The notes beneath the pieces are model-generated. The model searched no databases and was not told the DNA's origin. It worked only from the letters and a program-made list of their open reading frames with translations. This document shows, one piece after another, positions 27,114 through 35,165 of a DNA stretch of 64,000 bases. Numbering within the stretch: position 1 is the first letter of the stretch; every line of letters starts with the position of its first letter. The translations under genes were made by a program, and so were the position numbers. The stretch comes from Microcystis aeruginosa NIES-4325 (GTDB taxonomy: Bacteria > Cyanobacteriota > Cyanobacteriia > Cyanobacteriales > Microcystaceae): the NCBI RefSeq assembly GCF_008974145.1, contig NZ_BJKP01000007.1:1-64000 (forward strand), read 5' to 3'.

Positions 27114-27581
27114 ATGAATAATTACAAAATTAGCCAAGAAAATAAAAATAAATTATTAAGCCAAATAACAAATTTATTCAAAGAGGAGGCAAATTTAAAA
27201 CAAGCTTTACGGCAGCAAGGAGAGAACAATCGATCGGAACAAGAACAGATTTTTTTAGAACTATTAGAGGTGTTTGATACCCTCGAATCGTTATTAGGTT
27301 TTTTAGAAGATCGACCCGAACCAGATGAGCGAGTCTGGAAAAGATTACCGAAATCTTTAAAAACTGTACAGACAAAATTATTAAGTATTCTAGAAAAACG
27401 TCAGGTACTGAAAATAGAACTGTCCGCTGATCAGCCAGATTTTACTATCTGTCAGGTGGTCGAGCGAGAAATACGCCAGGATTTGGCAGAACAGACGATC
27501 ACAAAAATAGTCAGGCAGGGATTTACCATCGAGGATAAATTACTCAGACCGATGGAGGTTATTACGTCTAAACAAGAATAG
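27114..27581 (+). CDS. GrpE-like nucleotide exchange factor
   Basis: 155 residues. The N-terminal half is helical and charged with coiled-coil character (LLSQITNLFKEEANLKQALRQQ). The family core FLELLEVFDTLESLL corresponds to GrpE ELLPVLDNFERAL, and the C-terminal QGFTIEDKLLRPMEVIT corresponds to GrpE GYTLNGRVLRPAMVKV. The usual FDP-HEA block before the beta domain is weakened. It would promote nucleotide exchange on the divergent Hsp70. The normal GrpE is encoded separately at 28596. It is the last gene of the operon; its start is 2 bases after the J-like stop. Confidence 0.7.
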   Translation: MNNYKISQENKNKLLSQITNLFKEEANLKQALRQQGENNRSEQEQIFLELLEVFDTLESLLGFLEDRPEPDERVWKRLPKSLKTVQTKLLSILEKRQVLKIELSADQPDFTICQVVEREIRQDLAEQTITKIVRQGFTIEDKLLRPMEVITSKQE

Positions 27582-27973
27582 ATAACCCCTTGCCACTTCC
27601 CACTCCCAACTGTGGCACCCTGGCACTCCCGTCCACCTATTTCCTGAGAAATCTAGAGGTAATTGTAAATATTTGTTACAAAAAGACGAGGAAAAATCTG
27701 ACGGCAGGTAGACAAGAAAAGATTATCGACGGGGATCAAGGATTTCAGCAGGCAATTCCATTGGGGATCAAGAGAAACCGATTGTAAACTTTTCGATCCC
27801 TCTGACCGATTCTTGTAATAGTTCGATACACATAACATAGATAATCAGCGATGATTGTAAATTTATATTGCGAATAGCTCATCTTCTTCGGTGTTTTCCC
27901 TATACTGGTTCTCATCAACTTTGAGCCGACGTGCAGAAAAGTTAGACCACCAAGTTTGTAAGAGGTCAGGAAG
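27582..27973. other. Intergenic region after the Hsp70 operon
   Basis: 392 bases. Overlapping short frames on both strands (27590-27787 plus, 27653-27838 minus) have no recognisable content and are not called. No terminator hairpin was found directly after the GrpE-like gene. AGGTCAGGAAG before 27974 is the ribosome-binding site of the next gene. Confidence 0.5.
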
Positions 27974-28345
27974 ATGCAATTAACCGCAAGAAATAATTGG
28001 GGCTACGTTTCTTTAGCAATGCTAAAAAGCTTTCTCCTCTGGAGTTTCGTCCTCACTGTCTGTTTATTAGTAGTGGGATTTCCTTTAGTAGTATTAATGA
28101 TGACAGTGGGATCATTGTCTGCGATTATCTTACAGTCAGTTTTACCGATTAGTTCCGTGCTTTTAGTTGCGGGGATGATTATTGGTATCAATATTTTAGC
28201 TATCCTAATTAGTGCCGCTTTATTAACAGCAAAAGGTGTTCATCCCCACGAAGTTAGCTGGTTACACTGGTTACACGGTGAGGTAAAAACCTCTCATCAA
28301 GCTGTTTATGCTTCTTGCCCCTTAACTTGCGGGGTAGTTCATTAA
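27974..28345 (+). CDS. Small membrane protein of unknown function
   Basis: 123 residues, function not recognised. At least two long hydrophobic stretches lie at about residues 14-50 (MLKSFLLWSFVLTVCLLVVGFPL onward) and 54-86. The C-terminal tail is polar, with His and Cys residues (HPHEVSWLHWLHGEV, ASCPLTCGVVH), which might bind metal. A good ribosome-binding site precedes it and tandem hairpins with a T run follow, so it behaves as a single-gene transcription unit. Confidence 0.65.
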   Translation: MQLTARNNWGYVSLAMLKSFLLWSFVLTVCLLVVGFPLVVLMMTVGSLSAIILQSVLPISSVLLVAGMIIGINILAILISAALLTAKGVHPHEVSWLHWLHGEVKTSHQAVYASCPLTCGVVH

Positions 28346-28379
28346 ATTAATTTGATTTTCTTACATTTATTCAAGTTTT

Positions 28380-28444
28380 CCACTGCTTTATCAGTGGGCT
28401 ATACACAATCCAAGCTAGTGCAACCCGGGTTACCCGGGTTTTTT
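28380..28444 (+). terminator. Tandem hairpins with T run
   Basis: CCACTG/CAGTGG (28380-28385 with 28392-28397) is followed by AACCCGGGT (28422-28430) pairing with ACCCGGGTT (28432-28440), then six T's at 28439-28444. This is a typical intrinsic terminator for the small membrane protein gene. Confidence 0.75.
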
Positions 28445-28595
28445 CCTCGTTATGCAGCCAGCCCTATTTAGTTAGGGATATTCTCCACAAAATGTTACAC
28501 TAAATGTTGAACCTTGATTATTAACTGGTACTTAAAGGCCAAAATTAGCTGTGAACGGCCATATATCGCCAGATTTAAACCTAAAAGTACATACT

Positions 28596-29318
28596 ATGAT
28601 GAGTGCAGAACCAGATAACTCAGCAATTTTCGACGAAAACCAAGAATCCTTTCCTAATTCCCCCGAATCCCTGGCACCCGAATCAGAAGCGAGCGTCACC
28701 GATGAGGCCGAAACGGTGACGGACGAAATCCCTGACAGCGACGAATTTTCTCTTCTGAGTGCGATGACTATCGATCTACAAGAGGAAATTGACACTCTCA
28801 AGCAGCAGTTAGAGGAGCAAACCCAACAGGTTGATGCCTATAAGAAACGCTATATCAGTCTAGCAGCCGAGTTCGACAATTTTCGCAAACGCACAGGCAA
28901 AGAAAAAGAGGAACTGGAAACAAAAATCAAGGGCAAAACCCTGATGGAAATTCTTGGGGTGGTGGATAATTTTGAGCGCGCCCGTACTCAAATTAAACCG
29001 GCTAATGATGGCGAAACGGCTATTCACAGGAGTTACCAAGGGGTCTATAAAATCTTAGTAGAGAGTCTCAAGCGTTTAGGCGTTTCCCCCATGCGTCCGG
29101 AAGGTCAACCCTTTGATCCCACCTACCACGAAGCGATGATGCGGGAATACACTGATGAATATCCCGAAGGCACGGTGGTGGAGCAGTTAGTGCGAGGATA
29201 CACTCTCGGAGAACAGGTTTTGCGTCATGCTTTGGTAAAAGTGACCGCCCCCAAAGAGACGGATCCTAACGCCGAACAGTCAGAAGCGACTGCCATTTCA
29301 TTAGAGGAATCGGTCTAA
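28596..29318 (+). CDS. grpE: Nucleotide exchange factor GrpE (canonical)
   Basis: 240 residues from the ATG at 28596 (ATGATG); a GTG at 28551 would add 15 residues and cannot be excluded. An acidic disordered N-terminus precedes the coiled coil ([14 protein letters not shown]) and the family core [31 protein letters not shown] and [16 protein letters not shown]. It releases ADP from DnaK. In many cyanobacteria grpE is followed by dnaK; here the next gene is a convergent HAD hydrolase, so the canonical dnaK must be elsewhere. Confidence 0.95.
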   Translation: MMSAEPDNSAIFDENQESFPNSPESLAPESEASVTDEAETVTDEIPDSDEFSLLSAMTIDLQEEIDTLKQQLEEQTQQVDAYKKRYISLAAEFDNFRKRTGKEKEELETKIKGKTLMEILGVVDNFERARTQIKPANDGETAIHRSYQGVYKILVESLKRLGVSPMRPEGQPFDPTYHEAMMREYTDEYPEGTVVEQLVRGYTLGEQVLRHALVKVTAPKETDPNAEQSEATAISLEESV

Positions 29319-29350
29319 CACCTCCACATCAAAAAGTGTTGAGATATTTT

Positions 29351-29389
29351 GGAATAGGGGATATGTGTTTCCTCCCTATCCCCTATTCC
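29351..29389. terminator. Hairpin between grpE and the HAD gene
   Basis: GGAATAGGGGATA (29351-29363) is an exact inverted repeat of 29377-29389, with a 13-base loop, between convergent genes. No clear T run is seen on either side. Confidence 0.55.
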
Positions 29390-29412
29390 CACTGAAAGAC
29401 TTTTCCTCGCTT

Positions 29413-30054
29413 TTATCTTTTAATTAAAAATGCTTCTATACCCAAGGCTTTTGCCCCTTGGTAGTCCTCTTTTTTACTATCGCCAATATGCCAAGCTTGT
29501 GCAGGAGGACAATCATGTTTTTGCAGGGCAATTTGAAAAATTTCAGCATCGGGTTTAGCTGCTCCTACCTGAGAAGAAATCGTGATCGATCGAAAAAAAT
29601 ATTCTAAGCCTAATTCGGCCAAAACTTGGTAGATACGACTATCAAAATTAGAAATAATGCCCAACTCGATCCCCTGAATCTGCCAGAGTCTTAAAGCGGG
29701 AATGACATCCTCGTACAGCACCCAAGGCTCGGCCGTGGCAAAATGACGGTAAAGTTCGCCAAAAAAAGCCTCAAAATCGGGAAATCGTTCCAGATAACCT
29801 AAATTATCAAAAACTGCCCCAGTCAGCGATCGCCACCAGCGATACTCTAACTCAGGAATTTGTGCTGGTTCAACCTCAGGAAAAGCTAGGGGGGGAGAAG
29901 TGGGGAAAATAGCCGAGAAAGACTGTTCTAGACTCTCGGCCGCCACCTCTACCCCAAAATCCGCCGCTATTTGGCTATAAATTGCTCCGACACTGCCTTT
30001 TACTCCAAAAAGAGTACCCACAGCATCGAGAAAAATAACTTGCGGTTGCTGCAT
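29413..30054 (-). CDS. HAD-superfamily hydrolase (IA, REG-2-like)
   Basis: 213 residues. Motif I reads FLDAVGTLFG: the nucleophile Asp is present, but the second Asp of DxD is replaced by Val, as I recall for the REG-2/HDHD3 subgroup. Motif II is IISNFDSR, the motif III Lys is in GAAKPDAEIF, and motif IV is HIGDSKKEDYQGA. A helical cap lies between motifs I and II. It is probably a small-molecule phosphatase of unknown substrate. It is convergent with grpE and stands alone. Confidence 0.85.
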   Translation of the reverse strand: MQQPQVIFLDAVGTLFGVKGSVGAIYSQIAADFGVEVAAESLEQSFSAIFPTSPPLAFPEVEPAQIPELEYRWWRSLTGAVFDNLGYLERFPDFEAFFGELYRHFATAEPWVLYEDVIPALRLWQIQGIELGIISNFDSRIYQVLAELGLEYFFRSITISSQVGAAKPDAEIFQIALQKHDCPPAQAWHIGDSKKEDYQGAKALGIEAFLIKR

Positions 30055-30144
30055 GAGAGTTTTGTCTATAAAGGTCGAACTGAGGTTTTTAGGGTCGGTC
30101 CTTTGGGAGGCCTAACACACCTAACCATTGCTTATTTTAAAGGA

Positions 30145-32109
30145 TTATGGCGTAAATTCTCGGATCACTTGCCAAACCCTTAATATCTCTGCCACCGTCC
30201 ATGCTTGGGCAAAAGCTCCCCTAGGAGTAAAAGGGGCATTACCATCAAAAATTTCACTTAAATTACCGATACAGCTATCCCGAAGATGATCGATCATCGG
30301 TGTTAAAAAACTCTCCGCTAGGATCGGATCGCGATAGACTTTTAGATGGGCTTCGATAAATGCCCCTAATAACCATCCCCAGACTGTCCCCTGATGGTAG
30401 GCACTATCTCTTTTTAAGCGATCGCCACTGTAAACGCCACGGTAATCAGGATGATCGGCATCCAGCGATCGCAAACCGCGAGGAGTCAAAAGTTTGACAG
30501 TACAAATATCGACAATAGCCTTTTTCTGTGGGAAATTTAATAATTCCCCCACCGACAAAGACAGGGCAAAAAGTTGATTCGGTCGTAAACTGGCATTATT
30601 GCCCTTGTCCGTATCTAAAACATCGTAACAATACCCCAGAGAATCGTCCCAGAAGCGAGAAAACCCTTTTAAGGTCATTTCTCTCATTTTTTCGTAATCA
30701 GTGGCATCCATGCCCAAATACTGGGCAAATTGAACCATAATTTTTAGGGCATTGAACCAAAGAGCATTAATTTCTACGGGTTTGCCGATGCGGGGAGTAA
30801 TCACCAGATTATCAACTTTGGCATCCATCCAAGTTAACTGTACTCCCGCTTCACCGGCATAGATCAAACCATCGTCATCTAGGTGAATATTGTAGCGAGT
30901 ACCGCGACGAAACCAAGCGATCACTTCCGTTAAAGCGGGATAAATAGTTTTGAGAAACTCAAAATCTTGGCTTTGGTTAAAATAGGAGCGAATGGCTTCA
31001 AAATACCACAGAATAGCATCGACAGCGTTATATTCGGGCATTTCTCCGCCATCGGGGAGCAAATTCGGCAATAAACCCCGGTCTAGATAACGGGAAAAAG
31101 TTAGTAAAATCTGACGTGCGATCGCAGGTCGGCCTGTAGTCAAAGTTAATCCTCTTAGGGAGATCATCGTATCGCGACCCCAATCACCAAACCAAGGATA
31201 ACCGGCGATTATCGTTTTGCCCTCTGGTTCATCGGGGAGAGGACGACTAACGATAAACTGGTCAGCTGCCAGGGTAAGTTGTTGAATCCATCGGGGCTGC
31301 TGGGGATTAATCAGACTATTTTCGTAGCGATAGCGAGACTCTAGAGAAGATTGACCGTCTAAATTCGGATCGGGACGGGTACTAGCGGCAATTGTCACCG
31401 ATTCTCCCACTTTGAGAGTAGCCGCAAAACTAGCCCCATGGAGATGATTTTCCCGATCGATTAAACCACGATAACGTTCCAAGGACAAATCAAAGCGATA
31501 ATACCAGATATGAGCGGGAAAAACCTGTCCCTGACTGGTTAATAGATAAAAAGGTACAGCATTGTCATAGGCAATCACTCTTACTCCTTTTTCCACGGGA
31601 CTAATAGCCATTTGCCAGTTAAAACCCTGGGTATTGCCGTGAAAATCACGATAATTGACAAAAGCAGTCAGATTAAGAGTTAGGGGAGAATTGCCGCGAA
31701 GGTAGGTATAGCGAGTATAGGTGGTATTTTCTCCCTGTTCCATCCAAAGGCGCTTTTCTAGTAAGGCATCCCCACAGATAAAAGTCCAGACGGGAATTGT
31801 GCCTTCCAGATGAAAACTTTCGATGTTAATATAGCCTTGTGGTTCGATCGCACCACCTAACCAGCGATTGCTGGCCAAATGATAAAGTTTCTGGTTATAT
31901 TGTATCGATTCATCGATTTTAGTCACAAGCAGCGTTCTTTTCGTCGGTGGAGCCAAAGCCGCGATCAAAAGGCCATGATAACAGCGAGTCAGCAATCCGG
32001 CCACAGTTCCCGCAGCAAAACCACCAATACCATTAGTGACTAACCATTCGCGCTTTTCAGCCACCGACAGACAATTACAGATATCTCGACCGAAACGGAG
32101 CTTGACCAT
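30145..32109 (-). CDS. Amylo-alpha-1,6-glucosidase / glycogen debranching-type enzyme
   Basis: 654 residues. An N-terminal beta-rich domain (EWLVTNGIGGFAAGT, LTRCYHGLLIAA, LLVTKIDE) precedes an (alpha/alpha)6 barrel. The barrel carries AGYPWFGDWGRDTMISLRGL, LPDGGEMPEYNAVDAILWYF, LTWMDAKVDN and AYHQGTVWGWLLGAF, the signature blocks of bacterial GDE_C-type enzymes. It hydrolyses alpha-1,6 branch points in glycogen-like glucans. Cyanobacteria store glycogen, and this enzyme is distinct from the GH13 GlgX type. It is transcribed divergently from rpmH. Confidence 0.9.
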   Translation of the reverse strand: MVKLRFGRDICNCLSVAEKREWLVTNGIGGFAAGTVAGLLTRCYHGLLIAALAPPTKRTLLVTKIDESIQYNQKLYHLASNRWLGGAIEPQGYINIESFHLEGTIPVWTFICGDALLEKRLWMEQGENTTYTRYTYLRGNSPLTLNLTAFVNYRDFHGNTQGFNWQMAISPVEKGVRVIAYDNAVPFYLLTSQGQVFPAHIWYYRFDLSLERYRGLIDRENHLHGASFAATLKVGESVTIAASTRPDPNLDGQSSLESRYRYENSLINPQQPRWIQQLTLAADQFIVSRPLPDEPEGKTIIAGYPWFGDWGRDTMISLRGLTLTTGRPAIARQILLTFSRYLDRGLLPNLLPDGGEMPEYNAVDAILWYFEAIRSYFNQSQDFEFLKTIYPALTEVIAWFRRGTRYNIHLDDDGLIYAGEAGVQLTWMDAKVDNLVITPRIGKPVEINALWFNALKIMVQFAQYLGMDATDYEKMREMTLKGFSRFWDDSLGYCYDVLDTDKGNNASLRPNQLFALSLSVGELLNFPQKKAIVDICTVKLLTPRGLRSLDADHPDYRGVYSGDRLKRDSAYHQGTVWGWLLGAFIEAHLKVYRDPILAESFLTPMIDHLRDSCIGNLSEIFDGNAPFTPRGAFAQAWTVAEILRVWQVIREFTP

Positions 32110-32113
32110 GAGC

Positions 32114-32142
32114 TTCCCAATTCCTAGTAATTTTGTTATAAT
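32114..32142 (+). promoter_or_regulatory. Candidate rpmH promoter
   Basis: TTCCCA (32114-32119), a 17-base spacer and TATAAT (32137-32142). The leader to the rpmH start is about 50 bases and carries AAGGAG. Confidence 0.55.
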
Positions 32143-32199
32143 AGAAAATTGTGTCTTTATATCTATAGACTAACTCTATCTTAAGGAGAAAAATCAGCA

Positions 32200-32337
32200 G
32201 TGAGTAAACGTACTTTAGAAGGAACCACGCGCAAACAAAAGCGCACTTCCGGATTTAGAGCGAGAATGCGTAGCGTCAACGGACGCAAAGTAATTAAAGC
32301 TCGTCGGAAAAGAGGGCGCTATCGTTTAAGTGTTTAG
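32200..32337 (+). CDS. rpmH: 50S ribosomal protein L34
   Basis: A 45-residue protein starting with GTG, which encodes [18 protein letters not shown] and then the basic tail ending [11 protein letters not shown]. The sequence and the position directly upstream of rnpA are diagnostic of L34, which lies in the large ribosomal subunit near the exit tunnel. AAGGAG precedes the start. It begins the rpmH-rnpA-PH-yidC-jag gene block, a conserved order in cyanobacteria. Confidence 0.97.
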
Positions 32338-32363
32338 GTTATTCTGGGAACCGACTAACTTTC

Positions 32364-32726
32364 GTGGGACTAGCCCAAATTCATCGCTTAAAGCATCGAC
32401 AGGATTTTCAAGCTGTCTATGGAACAGGGAAGCGTTATCACGGTTCCCACTTAACCTTAATTAGTTTAGAGGATTCTTGCCCAGATTCCCCCGGCCCCAG
32501 TCGTTTTGGTATCTCGATTAGCAAGAAAGTTAGTAAAAAAGCGGTGGTTCGTAATCGACTAAAAAGGCAAATACGAGCGGTAATTCGGCAGTTATTGCCA
32601 GAAATAGCAGCAGGATGGCGAGGGATAATCATTATCCGTCCCGAGGCGATCGAGTGCAATTATGAACATTTTTTGCGAGAATTAAAGCAGTTGTTAGTGA
32701 AGGCCAATATAATTCATGGGCATTAA
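32364..32726 (+). CDS. rnpA: Ribonuclease P protein component
   Basis: 120 residues starting with GTG at 32364. LKHRQDFQAVYGTGKRYHGSH and the RNR signature KKAVVRNRLKRQIRA are diagnostic. It assists RNase P RNA in cutting the 5' leader from pre-tRNA. It lies 26 bases after rpmH and overlaps the next gene by 11 bases, so it is in an operon. Confidence 0.95.
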   Translation: MGLAQIHRLKHRQDFQAVYGTGKRYHGSHLTLISLEDSCPDSPGPSRFGISISKKVSKKAVVRNRLKRQIRAVIRQLLPEIAAGWRGIIIIRPEAIECNYEHFLRELKQLLVKANIIHGH

Positions 32727-33111
32727 AGAAGAAACTTTTTATGAAGGCGGTCCGCACATCGGCGACCTAATCATCAATATACTGCTAGGATTTACAGTGA
32801 TTTGTTTACCTTTAACCGTTGGGGCAGTGGTGCGGGCAATCTGGTTAAGATATAAGATAACCGATCGGCGGATTTCGATCACCGGGGGTTGGATGGGACG
32901 CGATCGCACGGATATTATCTATTCAGAAGTGGCAAAAGTAGCGAAAATGCCCAGAGGAATTGGTCTTTGGGGGGATATTGTCGTAACTCTCAAGGATAGA
33001 AGTCGTTTAGAAATGCGCGCGATGCCGAAATTCCGGGAAATTCACGACTACATTGCCGAAAGAGTCGCCGATAAAACCGGTCGTCCCCTAGAATCGATCA
33101 TCAGTCAATAA
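32716..33111 (+). CDS. PH-domain membrane protein (between rnpA and yidC)
   Basis: 131 residues. A hydrophobic segment at about residues 16-42 (DLIINILLGFTVICLPLTVGAVVRAIW) precedes a bacterial PH-like domain: YKITDRRISITGGWMGRDRTDIIY and VVTLKDRSRLEMRAMP. The gene occupies this slot between rnpA and yidC in many cyanobacteria. Its function is unknown; a membrane association linked to YidC-dependent insertion is possible from context. Confidence 0.8.
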   Translation: MGIKEETFYEGGPHIGDLIINILLGFTVICLPLTVGAVVRAIWLRYKITDRRISITGGWMGRDRTDIIYSEVAKVAKMPRGIGLWGDIVVTLKDRSRLEMRAMPKFREIHDYIAERVADKTGRPLESIISQ

Positions 33112-33196
33112 AACAAAATAATCGATCGCCGAGATTCGATAAATTAGATTTGTTACAAGTGAACCCCCATTCAACGAGAAGGCATAGATTAAAGCC

Positions 33197-34345
33197 ATGG
33201 ATTTTGGAGTCGGATTTATTTCCACAAATATCATGTTGCCAATCCTAGATTTTTTCTTTCGGATTGTGCATAGTTACGGTTTCGCCATCATTGCTTTAAC
33301 GCTGGTGGTCAGATTTGCCGTCTTTCCCCTCAGCGCCGGCCAGATTCGCAATATGAGAAAAATGCGAATCACTCAACCCTTGATGAAGGAAAGACAGGCA
33401 GAAATTCAACAACGCTACAAAAATGACCCGCAAAAACAACAGGAGGAAATGGGCAAATTAATGCAGGAGTTGGGCAATCCCCTAGCCGGTTGTTTACCCC
33501 TGTTATTACAAATGCCGATTCTTTTGGCTTTATTTGCGACGCTGCGGGGTTCCCCTTTCTCGGATATTAACTACACCGTCGATTTACAGGTGCTGCCGGC
33601 CGAACAAATCGCCCTCGTCCAGCGCCAACCCTATGCCACCAAACCCCAAAACGTCTATATTGACGAGTCTCTCCACTATCCCATCACCGCTTTTTTACCC
33701 CAAGGCAATAAAATCGCCCCAGGAGAACAGGTAAACATCGACCTGCAAAACGACCAGGGCAAGTCTTTAAGCCAATTAGCGACGGAAGTACCCGAAAATA
33801 ACCTAAAACCCACCTACGAGGTGGTTAAAGGTCAAGAACTGGTGCAAGTTAATCAAGACGGGTCTATCGTCGCTTTAGCCCCCGGAGATGCCAGTATTAA
33901 AGTTATCGTGCCAGGGATTGCCGCTAATACGGGTTTTCTCTTTATTGAGGCCTTGGGAAGAATTGGGGCCACCGGTGCCAATGGTGAAATTCACTGGGAT
34001 ATTTTGGCGATGGTGATCGCTTTCGGTATTAGTATCTATGTTAACCAAGAGTTATCCGGTGCCGGCGCGCCTTCGGGGGGGGCAGCCCAACAACAGCAAA
34101 CGGTGAATAAAATCACCCCGATAATTTTTAGTATGATGTTCCTGTTTTTTCCCTTACCGGCGGGGGTATTGATGTATATCTTAACCGCGAACATCTTCCA
34201 AACTATTCAAACGGTGATTTTAATGCGGGAACCGTTACCGGAAAACCTGCAAAAATTGGTAGCGGAACAGGAAAAAACGGAAAAATCCCGCGATGCCCTC
34301 CCCTTTGAAAAACGTTCTAGCAAGAAAAAGGAAAAAACATCGTAA
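33197..34345 (+). CDS. yidC: Membrane protein insertase YidC/Oxa1/Alb3
   Basis: 382 residues. The hydrophobic YidC core is split: the first helices (about 18-50) with the basic [22 protein letters not shown] hairpin and [21 protein letters not shown], then a hydrophilic insert of about 130 residues (about 130-250) with a beta-sandwich-like sequence, then helices near 270, 315 and 335. The C-terminus is Lys/Glu-rich. It inserts thylakoid and plasma membrane proteins. The insert is characteristic of the cyanobacterial branch. Its stop overlaps the start of the KH/R3H gene (TAATG). Confidence 0.95.
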   Translation: MDFGVGFISTNIMLPILDFFFRIVHSYGFAIIALTLVVRFAVFPLSAGQIRNMRKMRITQPLMKERQAEIQQRYKNDPQKQQEEMGKLMQELGNPLAGCLPLLLQMPILLALFATLRGSPFSDINYTVDLQVLPAEQIALVQRQPYATKPQNVYIDESLHYPITAFLPQGNKIAPGEQVNIDLQNDQGKSLSQLATEVPENNLKPTYEVVKGQELVQVNQDGSIVALAPGDASIKVIVPGIAANTGFLFIEALGRIGATGANGEIHWDILAMVIAFGISIYVNQELSGAGAPSGGAAQQQQTVNKITPIIFSMMFLFFPLPAGVLMYILTANIFQTIQTVILMREPLPENLQKLVAEQEKTEKSRDALPFEKRSSKKKEKTS

Positions 34346-34839
34346 TGAGTATATGGGAGCAAAATAGCGAGAAAGCTAAACAATGGCTGGAAAAACTGCT
34401 AAAGTTGATGGCCATGCCCACAGATGTCCAGATTGGTGTGCAGGAATTGGGAACTGGACCTTCCTCCTGTTGGTTAATTATTGATAGTAGTCAATTGAGT
34501 CCCCAACAAGTGGAACTCCTCCTCGCTAACAAGGGTGAGGGACTAGATGCGATTCAATCCCTGGCTAATACGATTCTAAATATTGGTGTCGAGTCGGCAG
34601 AACACCAGTTCTATATTGTCGAAATCAACGGCTATCGTCAACAAAGACAGGCAGAACTTTTCGATTGGGTGAATCAAGCGGCGACGCAAGTGCGGCAAAC
34701 AGGACAGGAAATAGAATTAAAAGCCCTATCTTCGGCAGAACGTCGCCAAATTCATGCCTTTTTTCAGGAAGAAAACGATTTAACCACGGAAAGTCGCGGC
34801 GTGGAACCCGATCGCCGGTTAGTAATTCGTTTAAAATAA
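34345..34839 (+). CDS. Jag-type KH/R3H RNA-binding protein
   Basis: 164 residues. A KH-like region (EGLDAIQSLANTILN and VEINGYRQQRQAELF) is followed by an R3H domain (LSSAERRQIHAFFQEEN, TTESRGVEPDRRLVI) with the R-x3-H core. The Jag/KhpB family usually follows yidC. These proteins bind RNA and influence cell-wall synthesis in Gram-positives; their role in cyanobacteria is not settled. It is the last gene of the rpmH operon, followed by a hairpin. Confidence 0.88.
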   Translation: MSIWEQNSEKAKQWLEKLLKLMAMPTDVQIGVQELGTGPSSCWLIIDSSQLSPQQVELLLANKGEGLDAIQSLANTILNIGVESAEHQFYIVEINGYRQQRQAELFDWVNQAATQVRQTGQEIELKALSSAERRQIHAFFQEENDLTTESRGVEPDRRLVIRLK

Positions 34840-34845
34840 GATCAA

Positions 34846-34875
34846 AGGGTGGGCTAAAACCTGCCCTCTTTTTTA
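34846..34875 (+). terminator. Terminator after the jag-type gene
   Basis: GGGC (34850-34853) pairs with GCCC (34863-34866), with flanking partial pairing, followed by six T's and ATTTT. Moderately strong. Confidence 0.6.
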
Positions 34876-34890
34876 TTTTAGCCAGATATC

Positions 34891-34944
34891 TCCTGTCTCG
34901 GAGTCTCCTCACCCAACGGAAGATTTTTGATTTTTGCAGGAGAT
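34891..34944. repeat. Dispersed intergenic repeat
   Basis: TCCTGTCTCGGAGTCTCCT and GATTTTTGATTTTTGC, both shared with 15544-15609. It touches the 3' end of the next minus-strand gene. Confidence 0.65.
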
Positions 34945-35154
34945 TTAATAACTTAACTTCAGAGCATTTACAGGTACATCATCCCAAGATTCTACGGTTC
35001 TTAAAACTGCTATCCACCCCGCTTGTTTTTGTTCGTCCGTAAGACTGGTTAACCAACTTTGATGACAATCTTTTGCCGCTTGTTCATCTTGACAGGCAAT
35101 ACAAGCTTGTACTAAACCACAGGGGTCAATCTGTTCATTTACCCAAATAATCAT
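34945..35154 (-). CDS. Small conserved-type hypothetical protein
   Basis: 69 residues, MIIWVNEQIDPCGLVQACIAC at the N-terminus. It has three Cys in the first third (C12, C18, C21) and a later Cys-His pair (KDCHQSW). It may bind metal, but no family is recognised. It is followed on the same strand by repeat DNA. The gene upstream on the same strand ends 11 bases away (35166), so it may be the distal gene of that unit. Confidence 0.55.
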   Translation of the reverse strand: MIIWVNEQIDPCGLVQACIACQDEQAAKDCHQSWLTSLTDEQKQAGWIAVLRTVESWDDVPVNALKLSY

Positions 35155-35165
35155 AGTTAATAGCC

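Noticed and set aside
27590-27838. Two overlapping short frames between the Hsp70 operon and the membrane protein gene
   Set aside because: No ribosome-binding site or recognisable content; they overlap each other on opposite strands.
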